Assembly: GCF_003589925.1 (NCBI RefSeq)
Contig: NZ_CP032382.1
Location: 1,116,001-1,180,000, forward strand
Source of the DNA: Chryseolinea soli
GTDB taxonomy: Bacteria > Bacteroidota > Bacteroidia > Cytophagales > Cyclobacteriaceae
Direction: 5' to 3'
Length of the DNA: 64,000 nt
Shown: one piece after another, positions 36,659 to 44,921 of the stretch
Position numbering within the stretch: the first letter of the stretch is position 1
How the letters are laid out: every line of letters starts with the position of its first letter
Made by a program: the position numbers and the translations under genes
The notes under the pieces: model-generated
Told to the model about the DNA's origin: nothing
What the model saw: the letters and a program-made list of their open reading frames with translations, nothing else
The model's database searches: none

Positions 36659-37679
36659 TCAACCAATGCGCAGCGAAAGGGTTACTTCGTAGCTATCCGC
36701 CCGGTTGTCGATGACCAGGCTATGGCGATCCTTGTACAATAAGTCCAGTCGCCGTTGCACGTTTTTTAATCCAATCCCTGCAGGATGATTCGCCAGCGTT
36801 TTATTTTCCTTTGTGTTGAAAATCGAAAGTTTAATCTGGTTATCAAGCTTATCGATCCGGATCCGAATTTCGTTTTTGTTTGGCGTATGCGACACATGCT
36901 TAAATGCATTCTCCAGAAAAGGAATGAACAATAGCGGCGAAACAGTGAAGCCCTTCACATCTTCGCCAACCCGAAACTCAATGGCATAGTTTTCATTTTT
37001 CCGCATCCGCTGCAAGTCGACATAGTTCTTTAAATAGAGGATCTCCTTCTCGATGGCTATTTCCTTTCCATTGCATTCGTACAACTGATAGCGCAGCATA
37101 TCTGAAAACGCGGATAGCGTTTCACGGGCGGAAGTATTTTGCTTGTCGATTTGAAAATAAATGGTGTTGATGGAATTGAAGACAAAATGCGGGTTGATTT
37201 GAGCCTTCAGGTATTCCAATTCGGACGTCAATTTTTCCACTTCCATTTTCCGGATGAGCTCGCGTTGAAAGTACCATTCTTTGCTCAACTGCAGGGCGAC
37301 ATGGAACGCCAGGTAGAACAGGGCAATCGAGAAATTGTAGTACGTATCATATAAAATGGACCGCTTGCCAATATCGCCCAGGACATAACCCTGTAAATAG
37401 ACATCGTGTATATTTTTCAACAACACGTATCCTGCCATCGCCACGCCCAGCAGAAAAACATAGGTTGCAATCTTTTTTTTGTTGGGCATATTTTGGGATG
37501 AGCACCAGCCAGTTAAAATAGATCAATAGTGCCAGTAGTCCATTGCGGATAATGATCTCCAGCAGAAACTGATCAAAACCTGCCTCCGCGATCAGGTAGT
37601 CCCGGGTGTACATATGAAACCCAATGGTGATCACCCAAAAGATCCCATGATCAAGCTTATATTTCCAGAAGCGATTCAC
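36659..37679 (-). pseudogene. LytS-type sensor kinase, frameshifted at an A8 tract
   Basis: Two overlapping frames make one kinase. From a GTG at 37679 the first frame encodes two membrane helices (HGIFWVITIGFHMYT, LLALLIYFNWLVLIPKYAQQKK) and then turns to nonsense. The second frame (36659-37489) continues with KIATYVFLLGVAMAGYVLL, a fourth helix, INPHFVFNSINTIYFQ (phospho-His) and the ATP-binding NAFKHV and GIGLKNVQRRL. They join at eight A (T at 37473-37480 on the plus strand); seven A would restore one frame. Either a real lesion, a phase-variable or slippage site, or a sequencing error. The second frame has its own ATG at 37489 and could yield a truncated kinase. Confidence 0.85.
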
Positions 37680-37885
37680 GTACTTAAATTAGGAATTTAG
37701 ACAGACTTAACCCTGTGCCGATCCCGGTAATTTTGTCTGGCAAAGCAATAAGATTGGTGCCCTCACGGACACAACCGTCTTGACTTGCGACCGTAGTTTA
37801 TGTCGTTAAGTTTCTGTGAAAAAAAATTAATACGCCGTTACACCAATGGTGTTGTGCGGCAGCTTTGAATTTGCTCACTTGCGTG

Positions 37886-38668
37886 ATGAAAAAGATCTTC
37901 CTGCTGATCGCCTGCGTATTTTTTGGTGCCGAGGCGTACACACAAACGTATCGACTGATCGCACACCGCGGCGGCGTGGTCGACAGTACGCGTGCAGAAA
38001 ACAGCTTACCGGCGCTCAAGACCGCCATCAAGCAAGGTTACTGGATGGCCGAGATGGATCTGCGGCTGACCAAAGATGGCGTGTTCATCCTGCATCACGA
38101 CCGAACGTTCAAGGATCACTTCGGCGTCGACAAACCGGCGACGGCGTTGACCTGGGATGAGATCAGCAAGTTGAGGGACACCCGGAGCGGTAGTCGTTTG
38201 ATCACGTTTGAAGATGCTCTTCGCACGTGCCGCGGCAAGATGCAAGTGATGATCGACAACAAGATCGCAGGAAATGATACCGTCATGTTCAGCCAGGTGA
38301 TCCGCCTTCTCAAAAAATACAACTTGCTGGAACAGGCCTTGATGATCGGCACAGATGAGTCCACCCCATATTTCACCGGCAAAATAAAGCTCAGCTGCAC
38401 CCGGCAGCAACTTGAAGACAACCAGAAAAAACCCGGTTTCAAACCCAGTCATTATTATCTTTTCAGCGACGCCGAGGGCATGACCGCCGAAGATGTAGCA
38501 TGGGCCGATCGAAAAGGCATCATGGTCGTGGCCGCCATCAATCGCTTTCATTATCGCGATGCAAAAAATCCCGATGAAGCCATTGCCGCCGATGTTGAGA
38601 CGTTGAAATCGTGGGGCGTTAAATACTTTCAGATCGACTCTGAATTTGCGCGATACTTTCACAAGTAA
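37886..38668 (+). CDS. Glycerophosphodiester phosphodiesterase
   Basis: 260 aa, secreted (signal IFLLIACVFFGAEAYTQ; start at 37886). GDPD TIM barrel: LIAHRGG (catalytic His), RAENSLPAL (Glu), EMDLRLTKDGVFILHHD (Glu, Asp, metal and second His). Hydrolyses glycerophosphodiesters to glycerol-3-phosphate and alcohol. Substrate specificity unknown. Single gene unit. Confidence 0.92.
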   Translation: MKKIFLLIACVFFGAEAYTQTYRLIAHRGGVVDSTRAENSLPALKTAIKQGYWMAEMDLRLTKDGVFILHHDRTFKDHFGVDKPATALTWDEISKLRDTRSGSRLITFEDALRTCRGKMQVMIDNKIAGNDTVMFSQVIRLLKKYNLLEQALMIGTDESTPYFTGKIKLSCTRQQLEDNQKKPGFKPSHYYLFSDAEGMTAEDVAWADRKGIMVVAAINRFHYRDAKNPDEAIAADVETLKSWGVKYFQIDSEFARYFHK

Positions 38669-38876
38669 AACATCCGTGCCAAACGCTTCCGCTTTAATTC
38701 TTTCGATTGCATTGATTTTCGCAGAACACCTCACGCTGACGGGCCTAGGGTGTTTGCTTAATCAAGTGTCAGACCTGATGTAGGGTGGTCGCACGAAGCG
38801 ATGCATTGGTCGAGTTTTAGTCAAGCTGGGTCGATTGCCCTCTCCGCACAATTATTTTGTCCTTACTATAGCACTT

Positions 38877-39962
38877 ATGAAATATAAGAACAGCTTAGCA
38901 ACGGGCCGAAGTTTTTTACTGGCGGCAACTGTGTTCGCATCCTTTCACTATGCCACGGCACAAAAAGCGGATCTATTGGTCGTCAACAAGATCAAAACCA
39001 ACGGCAACCTGGAGGGCAACATCGCTTTTGTAAATCTGGCTACGGGCAAGGTGATAAAAACGGTGCCGGTGGGCAAAGAGCCGCACGAAGTGGTGGTATC
39101 GGATGATAAAAAATACGCCGCGGTGAGCAACACCGGAAGTTATCAGGAGGCTGGCAACACATTGTCTATTATCGATATTGCTGCACAAAAAGAAATTCAC
39201 CGCGTCGATCTCGGTCCGCTGTGGAATCCACACGGACTGTGGACCATGAACGGCTTGTTTTATTTCACCGCCGAAAGTTCGCGCGCGATTGGCGCCTACG
39301 ATCCCACGATCAACAAGATCGTGTGGCTTAACGGCACCGGTCAAGACGGCACGCATACGCTGGCCGCTACGCAGGATGGTAAATATCTCGCCGCTACCAA
39401 CCGTGGTTCGGGCACGATTTCCATCTTCTATCTACACAAGGAAAAATGGGGAAGCGATAAGAACAATCCGTCCAACGAAGAAGAGAAACCAGATCCCTTA
39501 GCTCCCGGTGTATGGCAGGAAACCATTGTACCGGTGGGTCGCAATCCCGAAGGCATTGTCATCAGCCCGGATGAAAAGCAAGTTTATGTTGGATTGAAAA
39601 ATGGGGAAGGTGTTGCCGTGGTCGACCTGGCCACCAAAACAAAAGTAGACAACTTCAAGGCCGGCGATGCCAAACAGCTTTCGCGTCTCAAATTTTCAAA
39701 GGATGGCAAATACCTGCTGGGTACCGACAACTGGCCGGGCGGCGATCTAGTCATCATTGACGTAACGACCAAACAAGTGGTGAAGAAAATTTCTTTGGGC
39801 CAGGGCGCCGAAGCCATATTTATCGAGCCCGATGGAAGACACGTGCTGGTGAGCGTTACCGGGAAGGACAATGTTGCCGAGATCGATCTGCAAACCTTTC
39901 AAGTGACCCGCACCATCCAAACCGGCCAGGGGCCCGATGGCATGGCGTGGTTGGGTAATTAA
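38877..39962 (+). CDS. Secreted YncE-like beta-propeller protein
   Basis: 361 aa with signal peptide (start at 38877; cleavage near HYATAQ). Seven-bladed YVTN-type propeller: NIAFVNLATGKVIKTVPVG, NTLSIIDIAAQKEIHRV, GVAVVDLATKTKVDNF, DLVIIDVTTKQVVKKI, and NVAEIDLQTFQVTRTI. Probable extracytoplasmic binding protein; no catalytic residues evident. Ends two bases before the convergent neighbour. Confidence 0.88.
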   Translation: MKYKNSLATGRSFLLAATVFASFHYATAQKADLLVVNKIKTNGNLEGNIAFVNLATGKVIKTVPVGKEPHEVVVSDDKKYAAVSNTGSYQEAGNTLSIIDIAAQKEIHRVDLGPLWNPHGLWTMNGLFYFTAESSRAIGAYDPTINKIVWLNGTGQDGTHTLAATQDGKYLAATNRGSGTISIFYLHKEKWGSDKNNPSNEEEKPDPLAPGVWQETIVPVGRNPEGIVISPDEKQVYVGLKNGEGVAVVDLATKTKVDNFKAGDAKQLSRLKFSKDGKYLLGTDNWPGGDLVIIDVTTKQVVKKISLGQGAEAIFIEPDGRHVLVSVTGKDNVAEIDLQTFQVTRTIQTGQGPDGMAWLGN

Positions 39963-39964
39963 CA

Positions 39965-40645
39965 TCACGGCAGGTAGACTACCTTTTCTGTTCTACCGCT
40001 CCGGAATTTTTTTATCAGCACTTTACCAGGCTGCGGTTCCGTTTCGCGCCCCATCACATCAATCCATCGGAAAGTGTCGGAGGATGTATTAGGGGATTCA
40101 GGAATGCCAAGGATTACTTTCGTTTCTTTGAGGATACAGAAACTCCGGTTTATATCGATCTTTAATCCTTTCTCGTAGATATCGCCTTCGCCTCCACCGA
40201 ACCATTTTTTCCATGCCCAGGCATCGAAAGTCCAGAAGTCGTTGTAGGGTTTGTTGTCGTGGTCGGTAGAGGTCCAATACCAGCCTTGCGCGAAAAGTCC
40301 ACTGGCGTTGAACACCTGGTAGATGATCTTACTTTCGTCGCCCGCGGGCAGATACCATTCGTCTTTGCCGTTCAGGTGCAGCGTGTCGCAGCGGTATGCT
40401 GGGTAGTTACCCGCGCCGAGTGCAGCCACGATCGCTTTTGTATTCTGGTAGCCGTCAGTTTGGGAATAAGCTCCGGTGTTGGTACCGATATGCTGGTTAC
40501 CCGTGTACTCGGCTCCTCCCCAGGTGGTTTCGTTGGTTTCGGTGTCGATATAATAGACAACGGTATCGGTGTCTATCTGACGAACGCGCTGGGCATGAAC
40601 AGTGTAGCACAGCAGTATCGCGAAGATGAAAAAGAGGGTTCTCAT
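39965..40645 (-). CDS. Secreted Lcl/DUF1566-like protein, possible sorting tail
   Basis: 226 aa. Signal peptide (FFIFAILLCYTVHAQ). Middle portion resembles the Lcl C-terminal/DUF1566 fold (GKDEWYLPAGDESKIIYQ, YWTSTDHDN). The C-terminus FRWIDVMGRETEPQ...VLIKKFRSGRTEKVV resembles type A sorting domains of the Bacteroidota type IX secretion system, though it is degenerate. Likely secreted or surface protein of unknown role. Confidence 0.75.
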   Translation of the reverse strand: MRTLFFIFAILLCYTVHAQRVRQIDTDTVVYYIDTETNETTWGGAEYTGNQHIGTNTGAYSQTDGYQNTKAIVAALGAGNYPAYRCDTLHLNGKDEWYLPAGDESKIIYQVFNASGLFAQGWYWTSTDHDNKPYNDFWTFDAWAWKKWFGGGEGDIYEKGLKIDINRSFCILKETKVILGIPESPNTSSDTFRWIDVMGRETEPQPGKVLIKKFRSGRTEKVVYLP

Positions 40646-40761
40646 GGTGGGGGCTACTGGGTCAGGTTATTCCCACTACCAACTTATCGATTAGACGCGA
40701 CTTTTGCAATCAGCCGACGGGTTGTGCCGATGTTCGGCTCGCTTAGAGATCGGCAGATCAT

Positions 40762-41169
40762 CTACTGCAGCTGGATGGTAAACCAACGAACGTGGACAAA
40801 GGCGTCCCACTTGTATTTGTTTTTGATCATGCTCTGCTTCGGTAAAAATAAATGTACTTCTGTCGCTTTGTTTGACCCAATGTACTTTCCCAACAGTCGC
40901 TCGCGAACTACAACTTCATTAAAAATTGAACGGTCTTGAATGATCGGTTCGTTTAATTTAATCACGAAATTATCCGACTTGTTCCCGATTCTCACTTTGC
41001 GCTGAATGGTCCCTGTCCATTGCAATTCATTTTTTGTTTTGTCGTTTTTGATAGCATAGGTCAAAAGCACTTTCCTTCCCATCGCGATGTTGTTCAATAC
41101 TCTTTTTTCGACTATCGAGTAGGCTGTAAAACCTAGTCCAGCAGCAAAAATTATTAATAATAGATCCAT
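40762..41169 (-). CDS. Hypothetical membrane-anchored protein
   Basis: 135 aa: one N-terminal helix (LLLIIFAAGLGFTAYSIV) followed by a mostly beta, basic domain. Family not recognised. Modest AT-rich composition. Alone between two non-coding gaps. Confidence 0.6.
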   Translation of the reverse strand: MDLLLIIFAAGLGFTAYSIVEKRVLNNIAMGRKVLLTYAIKNDKTKNELQWTGTIQRKVRIGNKSDNFVIKLNEPIIQDRSIFNEVVVRERLLGKYIGSNKATEVHLFLPKQSMIKNKYKWDAFVHVRWFTIQLQ

Positions 41170-41407
41170 AGTCGCTACGCTGTCGAAGGTTATTGCCTGT
41201 CATACAATATATCAAAATCAAAAAATATATGAACGACCAAAATTGGGTAATTCGAAGTTTCCGCTCTAATCGCACCACCCGAAGGCAAACCCGGCAATAA
41301 AGGACCATCACAAGCCGGATTCAGGCCATCCAAAACCATCAAATTCGGGCAAGCGGCAGGATTTTGGATCGAAAACTACTTCCGGTCACCCGGCAGGAAA
41401 CAACCCA
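41170..41407. other. Non-coding stretch before AraC-controlled promoter
   Basis: With the promoter element at 41408-41474 this makes a 334-base gap without a gene. I see no RNA gene or terminator in it. Confidence 0.6.
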
Positions 41408-41474
41408 TTGTTTGAATTTTACAAGTATTGGATTGATGAAAACAAGGCCCGGAAACGCGTGGCCGCTACCTTTG
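41408..41474 (+). promoter_or_regulatory. AraC-type operator and -7 box, copy 1
   Basis: A 39-base element (41408-41446) matches 33 of 39 bases with 43706-43744. It contains TTTGA (41411) and ATTGA (41432), 21 bases apart, as expected for a tandem AraC-family site. A Bacteroidota -7 box TACCTTTG follows at 41467-41474, 29 bases before the Atu4866-like start. Confidence 0.75.
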
Positions 41475-41503
41475 TTCCATCAAAAGACAAAAAATCAACG
41501 CTT

Positions 41504-41761
41504 ATGGAACTTCCGAACAAATATCTTGGCATGTGGGTGACCGGTGACGGCCATATCCGGCAGGAACTTTTGCCTACCGGTAGATACGACGAAGCCCGCG
41601 GTCCCAAGAAAAGCGCGTACACGGGACGCTATGAGATCACCGGTGACTATATTTACTACTGGGATGATACGGGCTTTACCGCCGATGGCACTTTCAAAGA
41701 CATCAACACGTTGCATCATGGTGGGTATATATTCTATCGTGAAAGACAAAGCCCAAACTGA
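41504..41761 (+). CDS. Atu4866-family small protein
   Basis: 85 aa. Conserved core LGMWVTGDGHIRQELLPTGRYDEARG, YTGRYEITGDYIYYWDDTGF and HHGGYIFYR fits the small beta-barrel family named after Agrobacterium Atu4866. Start at 41504 is supported by the promoter box at 41467-41474; a longer TTG-started version would be read through the operator. Often found beside AraC regulators and SDRs, as here. Function unknown. Confidence 0.85.
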   Translation: MELPNKYLGMWVTGDGHIRQELLPTGRYDEARGPKKSAYTGRYEITGDYIYYWDDTGFTADGTFKDINTLHHGGYIFYRERQSPN

Positions 41762-41787
41762 AATTCAAAACCGTACTTCGATCGCGT

Positions 41788-42687
41788 ATGGAAAAGACTG
41801 AGACACTCGAAGATTTCTATAAACACAAATTCAACTGGATGCCCGAAAACCTGAGAAAGGACATCGGACATTTCAATGTATTCCGCATGGAAGATTGCGT
41901 GGGTCCTAACAAAGAACCCGTGCGTTACAGCCGACGCGATTTCCATAAGGTGGCGCTGATCCGGGGCAAACATGTCTATCATTACGCAGAGAAAAGCCTG
42001 GAGGTCTCGGGCACATCGCTGATCTTTTTCAATCCGCATGTTCCGTATACCTTCGAGCAACTGTCCGGTGACCCGACGGGTTACTTTGTCATCTTCAAAG
42101 ATGGTTTTTTTACCGAACGTCTCCGCGGTGGACTTGGAGAGTTACCCATGTTTCAGCCTGGCAGTAAACCGAGTTATCTCTTAAATAAAGCCCAGGACAA
42201 ACATGTAAGCCATGTGTTCGAGAAAATGCTGGAAGAAATCAATTCGGACTATGTTTATAAATATGACCTGTTGCATAATTATGTGATGGAGATCATCCAC
42301 TATGCCTTAAAGATCCAGCCGACGGAGACGTTGTATCAACACACGAATGCCAACGCGCGCATCACGGCAGTTTTTAGTGAACTTCTGGAAAGACAATTCC
42401 CCATCGAGTCGCCCACGCAGCGCTTCACCCTTCGTTCGGCGCGGGATTTCGCCGAGCAGCTTGCCGTTCACGTCAATCACCTGAATCGCGCCATACGGCT
42501 AACCACCGGCAAAACCACCAGCGACCATATTTCTGAACGGCTGGCCAGTGAAGCTAAAGTGCTACTCAAACACACTCACTGGAACATCGCAGAAATTAGC
42601 TACTGCCTGGGCTTTGAGGATCCCGCTCATTTCAACCACTTCTTCAAGAAGCATGCGCAGGTCACTCCGTCTGCCTACAGAATGTAA
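41788..42687 (+). CDS. AraC-family transcriptional regulator
   Basis: 299 aa. Sensor domain ~30-190 and C-terminal AraC HTH ~210-299 (FAEQLAVHVNHLNRAIRLTTGKTTSDHI, AEISYCLGFEDPAHFNHFFKKHAQVTPSAYR). Follows the Atu4866-like gene by 26 bases, so probably co-transcribed from the shared-element promoter, giving autoregulation. The same element before the SDR gene makes that a likely second target. Confidence 0.93.
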   Translation: MEKTETLEDFYKHKFNWMPENLRKDIGHFNVFRMEDCVGPNKEPVRYSRRDFHKVALIRGKHVYHYAEKSLEVSGTSLIFFNPHVPYTFEQLSGDPTGYFVIFKDGFFTERLRGGLGELPMFQPGSKPSYLLNKAQDKHVSHVFEKMLEEINSDYVYKYDLLHNYVMEIIHYALKIQPTETLYQHTNANARITAVFSELLERQFPIESPTQRFTLRSARDFAEQLAVHVNHLNRAIRLTTGKTTSDHISERLASEAKVLLKHTHWNIAEISYCLGFEDPAHFNHFFKKHAQVTPSAYRM

Positions 42688-42711
42688 TACGGAAAAGTCA
42701 AACATCTCAGC

Positions 42712-43050
42712 ATGCTCACGCTCCGTAGGAAAAAAGGTCGATACGCCATAGATCACATGCCCGGAAAATATGGACAACGGATGGCATACTCCTTTTCTCA
42801 CGACTTCCTTCCTGAAAGGGTCCTGCTTCATATGCTTTCTTTAGATGTATTCAGGGAAACGGAAGACACTATTTATCTGCTAACCGAAAAGCAGGATAAA
42901 GCCATTCTCAACGTTCTGAAAAAACTTCAAGGTGAGCGAAACTCCGGTTACATTTTCTCCGAGCATCTTCAGAAAACGTATCTTATCGAACTCATCCACC
43001 TGATCACAAAGATTCATCATAGTGCTCTTCCTTCGCGCTCATCCGTCTAA
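42712..43050 (+). pseudogene. Truncated AraC-family sensor domain
   Basis: 112 codons, but only the part after ~residue 23 aligns with a family: HDFLPERVL, VFRETEDTIYLLTEKQDKAI and ELIHLITKIHH match the middle of the AraC regulator just upstream (residues ~108-175). It stops before any HTH and lacks the N-terminal part. Best read as a remnant of a duplicated AraC gene; a short expressed sensor fragment is less likely. Confidence 0.6.
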
Positions 43051-43111
43051 AGAAGATCACATCACATCCTGTCCCTCTCTTTCATACCCGATATCATTTT
43101 TAATTCGCATT

Positions 43112-43672
43112 ATGAAAAAGCCCTACTCAAAAACGGACTTACCGGTTTGGCAAATTCGCAAATACCTGGAGCCCGGCCCTATCGTACTCGTCAGTTCAAG
43201 CTGGAAGGGAAAAACCAACATCATGACCATGGGGTGGCATACGGTCATGGAGTTTTCTCCCTCCTTGATCGGGTGCTTTATCACCTCCGGAAATCATTCG
43301 TACAAAATGATTGAAAAAAGCGGCGAGTGTGTGATCAACATTCCTACCGTGGATATGATCGACACCATCATCGGTATTGGGAATACTACAGGCCAGCAAA
43401 TCGATAAATTCAAAAAGTTCAAACTTACGCCAGAAGAATCCCAGACCGTTCATGCGCCGGGCATCAAAGAGTGCTATGCAAATTTTGAATGCCGTGTTGT
43501 CGACAAGCATTTATTGCCCAAATACAACTTCTTTATTTTGGAAGTATTGAAAGCGCAGGCGCCGTTGCGTCCCCGCTATCCGAAGACGGTTCATTATCGC
43601 GGCGAGGGTGTCTTTATGGTTTCCGGCAGGCACATCGCCTTTCCAGAAAAATTCCTGCCTCAGAATTTATGA
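43112..43672 (+). CDS. Flavin reductase-like (FMN-binding) protein
   Basis: 186 aa. Split-barrel flavin reductase domain: LEPGPIVLVSS, TNIMTMGWHTVMEFSPSLIGCFI, NHSYKMIEKSGECVINIP. Start at 43112 avoids reading the upstream remnant. Predicted to bind FMN and supply reduced flavin or act as an oxidoreductase. Between the AraC cluster and the SDR gene. Confidence 0.88.
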   Translation: MKKPYSKTDLPVWQIRKYLEPGPIVLVSSSWKGKTNIMTMGWHTVMEFSPSLIGCFITSGNHSYKMIEKSGECVINIPTVDMIDTIIGIGNTTGQQIDKFKKFKLTPEESQTVHAPGIKECYANFECRVVDKHLLPKYNFFILEVLKAQAPLRPRYPKTVHYRGEGVFMVSGRHIAFPEKFLPQNL

Positions 43673-43705
43673 GTTTGCCTTGCGAAAAAGAAACTCCTGA
43701 AGGCG

Positions 43706-43774
43706 TTGTTTGAATTTAGCAAGTATTGGTTTGAGGGCAACAAGTTCCCAAGCGCTGCCGGTATATACCTTTGA
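43706..43774 (+). promoter_or_regulatory. AraC-type operator and -7 box, copy 2
   Basis: 39-base element 43706-43744, 33 of 39 identical with copy 1; TTTGA at 43709 and 43730, again 21 bases apart. TACCTTTG at 43767-43774, 61 bases after the element start (59 in copy 1). Upstream of the SDR gene. Confidence 0.75.
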
Positions 43775-43809
43775 TGCATCAAAAAAATCAATCACAAACA
43801 ATTTCAAGT

Positions 43810-44646
43810 ATGAAAAAGAAAACATGGTTTGTAACGGGCGCATCAAAAGGTTTAGGTCTCTCGCTTGTTAAAACACTCCTGGCGGAAGATTACCCCGTGG
43901 CCGCTACCTCAAGAGCACTCGGTGAACTGCAAACCGCCGTAGGCGCAACGTCCGCGAATTTCTTACCCCTTTCCGTTAATCTCACGGATGAAAAAAGCGT
44001 GGCCACGGCCATCGATGAAACCATTAAACGCTTCGGCTCCATCGACGTGGTGGTGAACAACGCGGGCTACGGTCTGGCTGGAGCATTGGAGGAATTGAGT
44101 GACGCCGAGGCTCGTGCCAATTTCGACATCAACGTATTCGGTTCCTTGAATGTCATCCGCCAGGTGCTCCCTCATCTTCGTAAGCAGATGTCCGGTCACA
44201 TTTTTAACATTGCCTCTATCGGAGGCTTCACCGGTGGATTTCCGGGTTTTGGCATCTACTGCGCCACCAAATTTGCCGTGCACGGCTTTTCGGAATCTTT
44301 GGCGGAGGAAGTGAAGGCGTTTGGCATCCGCGTAACGGTTGTATCGCCCGGCTATTTCCGCACAAATTTTCTGGATGCTGCTTCGCTGAATGTTCCCAGT
44401 CACCCCATTGAAGACTATAAGTCGGTGAGGGAAGTGCAGTCGGTTCACCAAAACAACTACAATGGCAATCAGCCGGGAGATCCGGACAAGGCAAGTGCCG
44501 CCCTTATTCAGGTAGCGGAAGGTAAGGATGCATTGCTTCACTTGTTCCTTGGGCCCGATGCTTATGCGTTGGCCGAACAGAAAATGCGCGCCGTACAAAA
44601 TGATATGGATGCCATCCGGGAAACGGCAACAGCAACTAATATCTAA
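43810..44646 (+). CDS. SDR family oxidoreductase
   Basis: 278 aa. VTGASKGLGLSL cofactor loop, VVNNAGYG, Ser in FNIASIGG, YCATK catalytic Tyr/Lys. Start at 43810 chosen because the -7 box ends at 43774, ruling out the in-frame TTG within it; an ATG at 43774 is unlikely for the same reason. Probable target of the AraC regulator through the shared element. Confidence 0.92.
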   Translation: MKKKTWFVTGASKGLGLSLVKTLLAEDYPVAATSRALGELQTAVGATSANFLPLSVNLTDEKSVATAIDETIKRFGSIDVVVNNAGYGLAGALEELSDAEARANFDINVFGSLNVIRQVLPHLRKQMSGHIFNIASIGGFTGGFPGFGIYCATKFAVHGFSESLAEEVKAFGIRVTVVSPGYFRTNFLDAASLNVPSHPIEDYKSVREVQSVHQNNYNGNQPGDPDKASAALIQVAEGKDALLHLFLGPDAYALAEQKMRAVQNDMDAIRETATATNI

Positions 44647-44872
44647 TGGGATGAAACAGGCCACCCGTACGATGGATCTTGTGCGGGTGGCTTTCAACGC
44701 GCCACCAACCGGATGAACGCAGGCCGTTTATCGATGCAGTCGACGACTCTTGTGCCGGGAATCCAAAGACCCGTGATCTGGAATGGATGACGTCTGTCGA
44801 GTCTGTTGTTTGTGAATAGGCATGGATGATGTTTAACAGAAGCGCGAATAGCAACAGGAGGGTTGCTTTCAT
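44636..44872 (-). pseudogene. Possible remnant of a secreted-protein gene
   Basis: 78 codons starting with a convincing signal peptide (LLLLFALLLNIIHAYSQ) but followed by low-quality sequence that runs into the SDR 3' end and its terminator. Looks like the 5' end of a deleted secreted-protein gene; a real short secreted peptide is possible. Confidence 0.35.
44660..44694 (+). terminator. Hairpin after SDR gene
   Basis: GCCACCCGTAC (44660-44670) pairs with GTGCGGGTGGC (44681-44691, one G-U) and is followed by only three T. Placed 14 bases after the SDR stop. Confidence 0.6.
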
Positions 44873-44921
44873 TATTCACTGAGGTTTTTATTTCAGGCCT
44901 GCTGATGGCCTTCTTTAGTAC

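Noticed and set aside
41408..41503. TTG-started N-terminal extension of the Atu4866-like protein
   Set aside because: These bases are the operator-like element and -7 box shared with the SDR promoter, so they are promoter, not coding.
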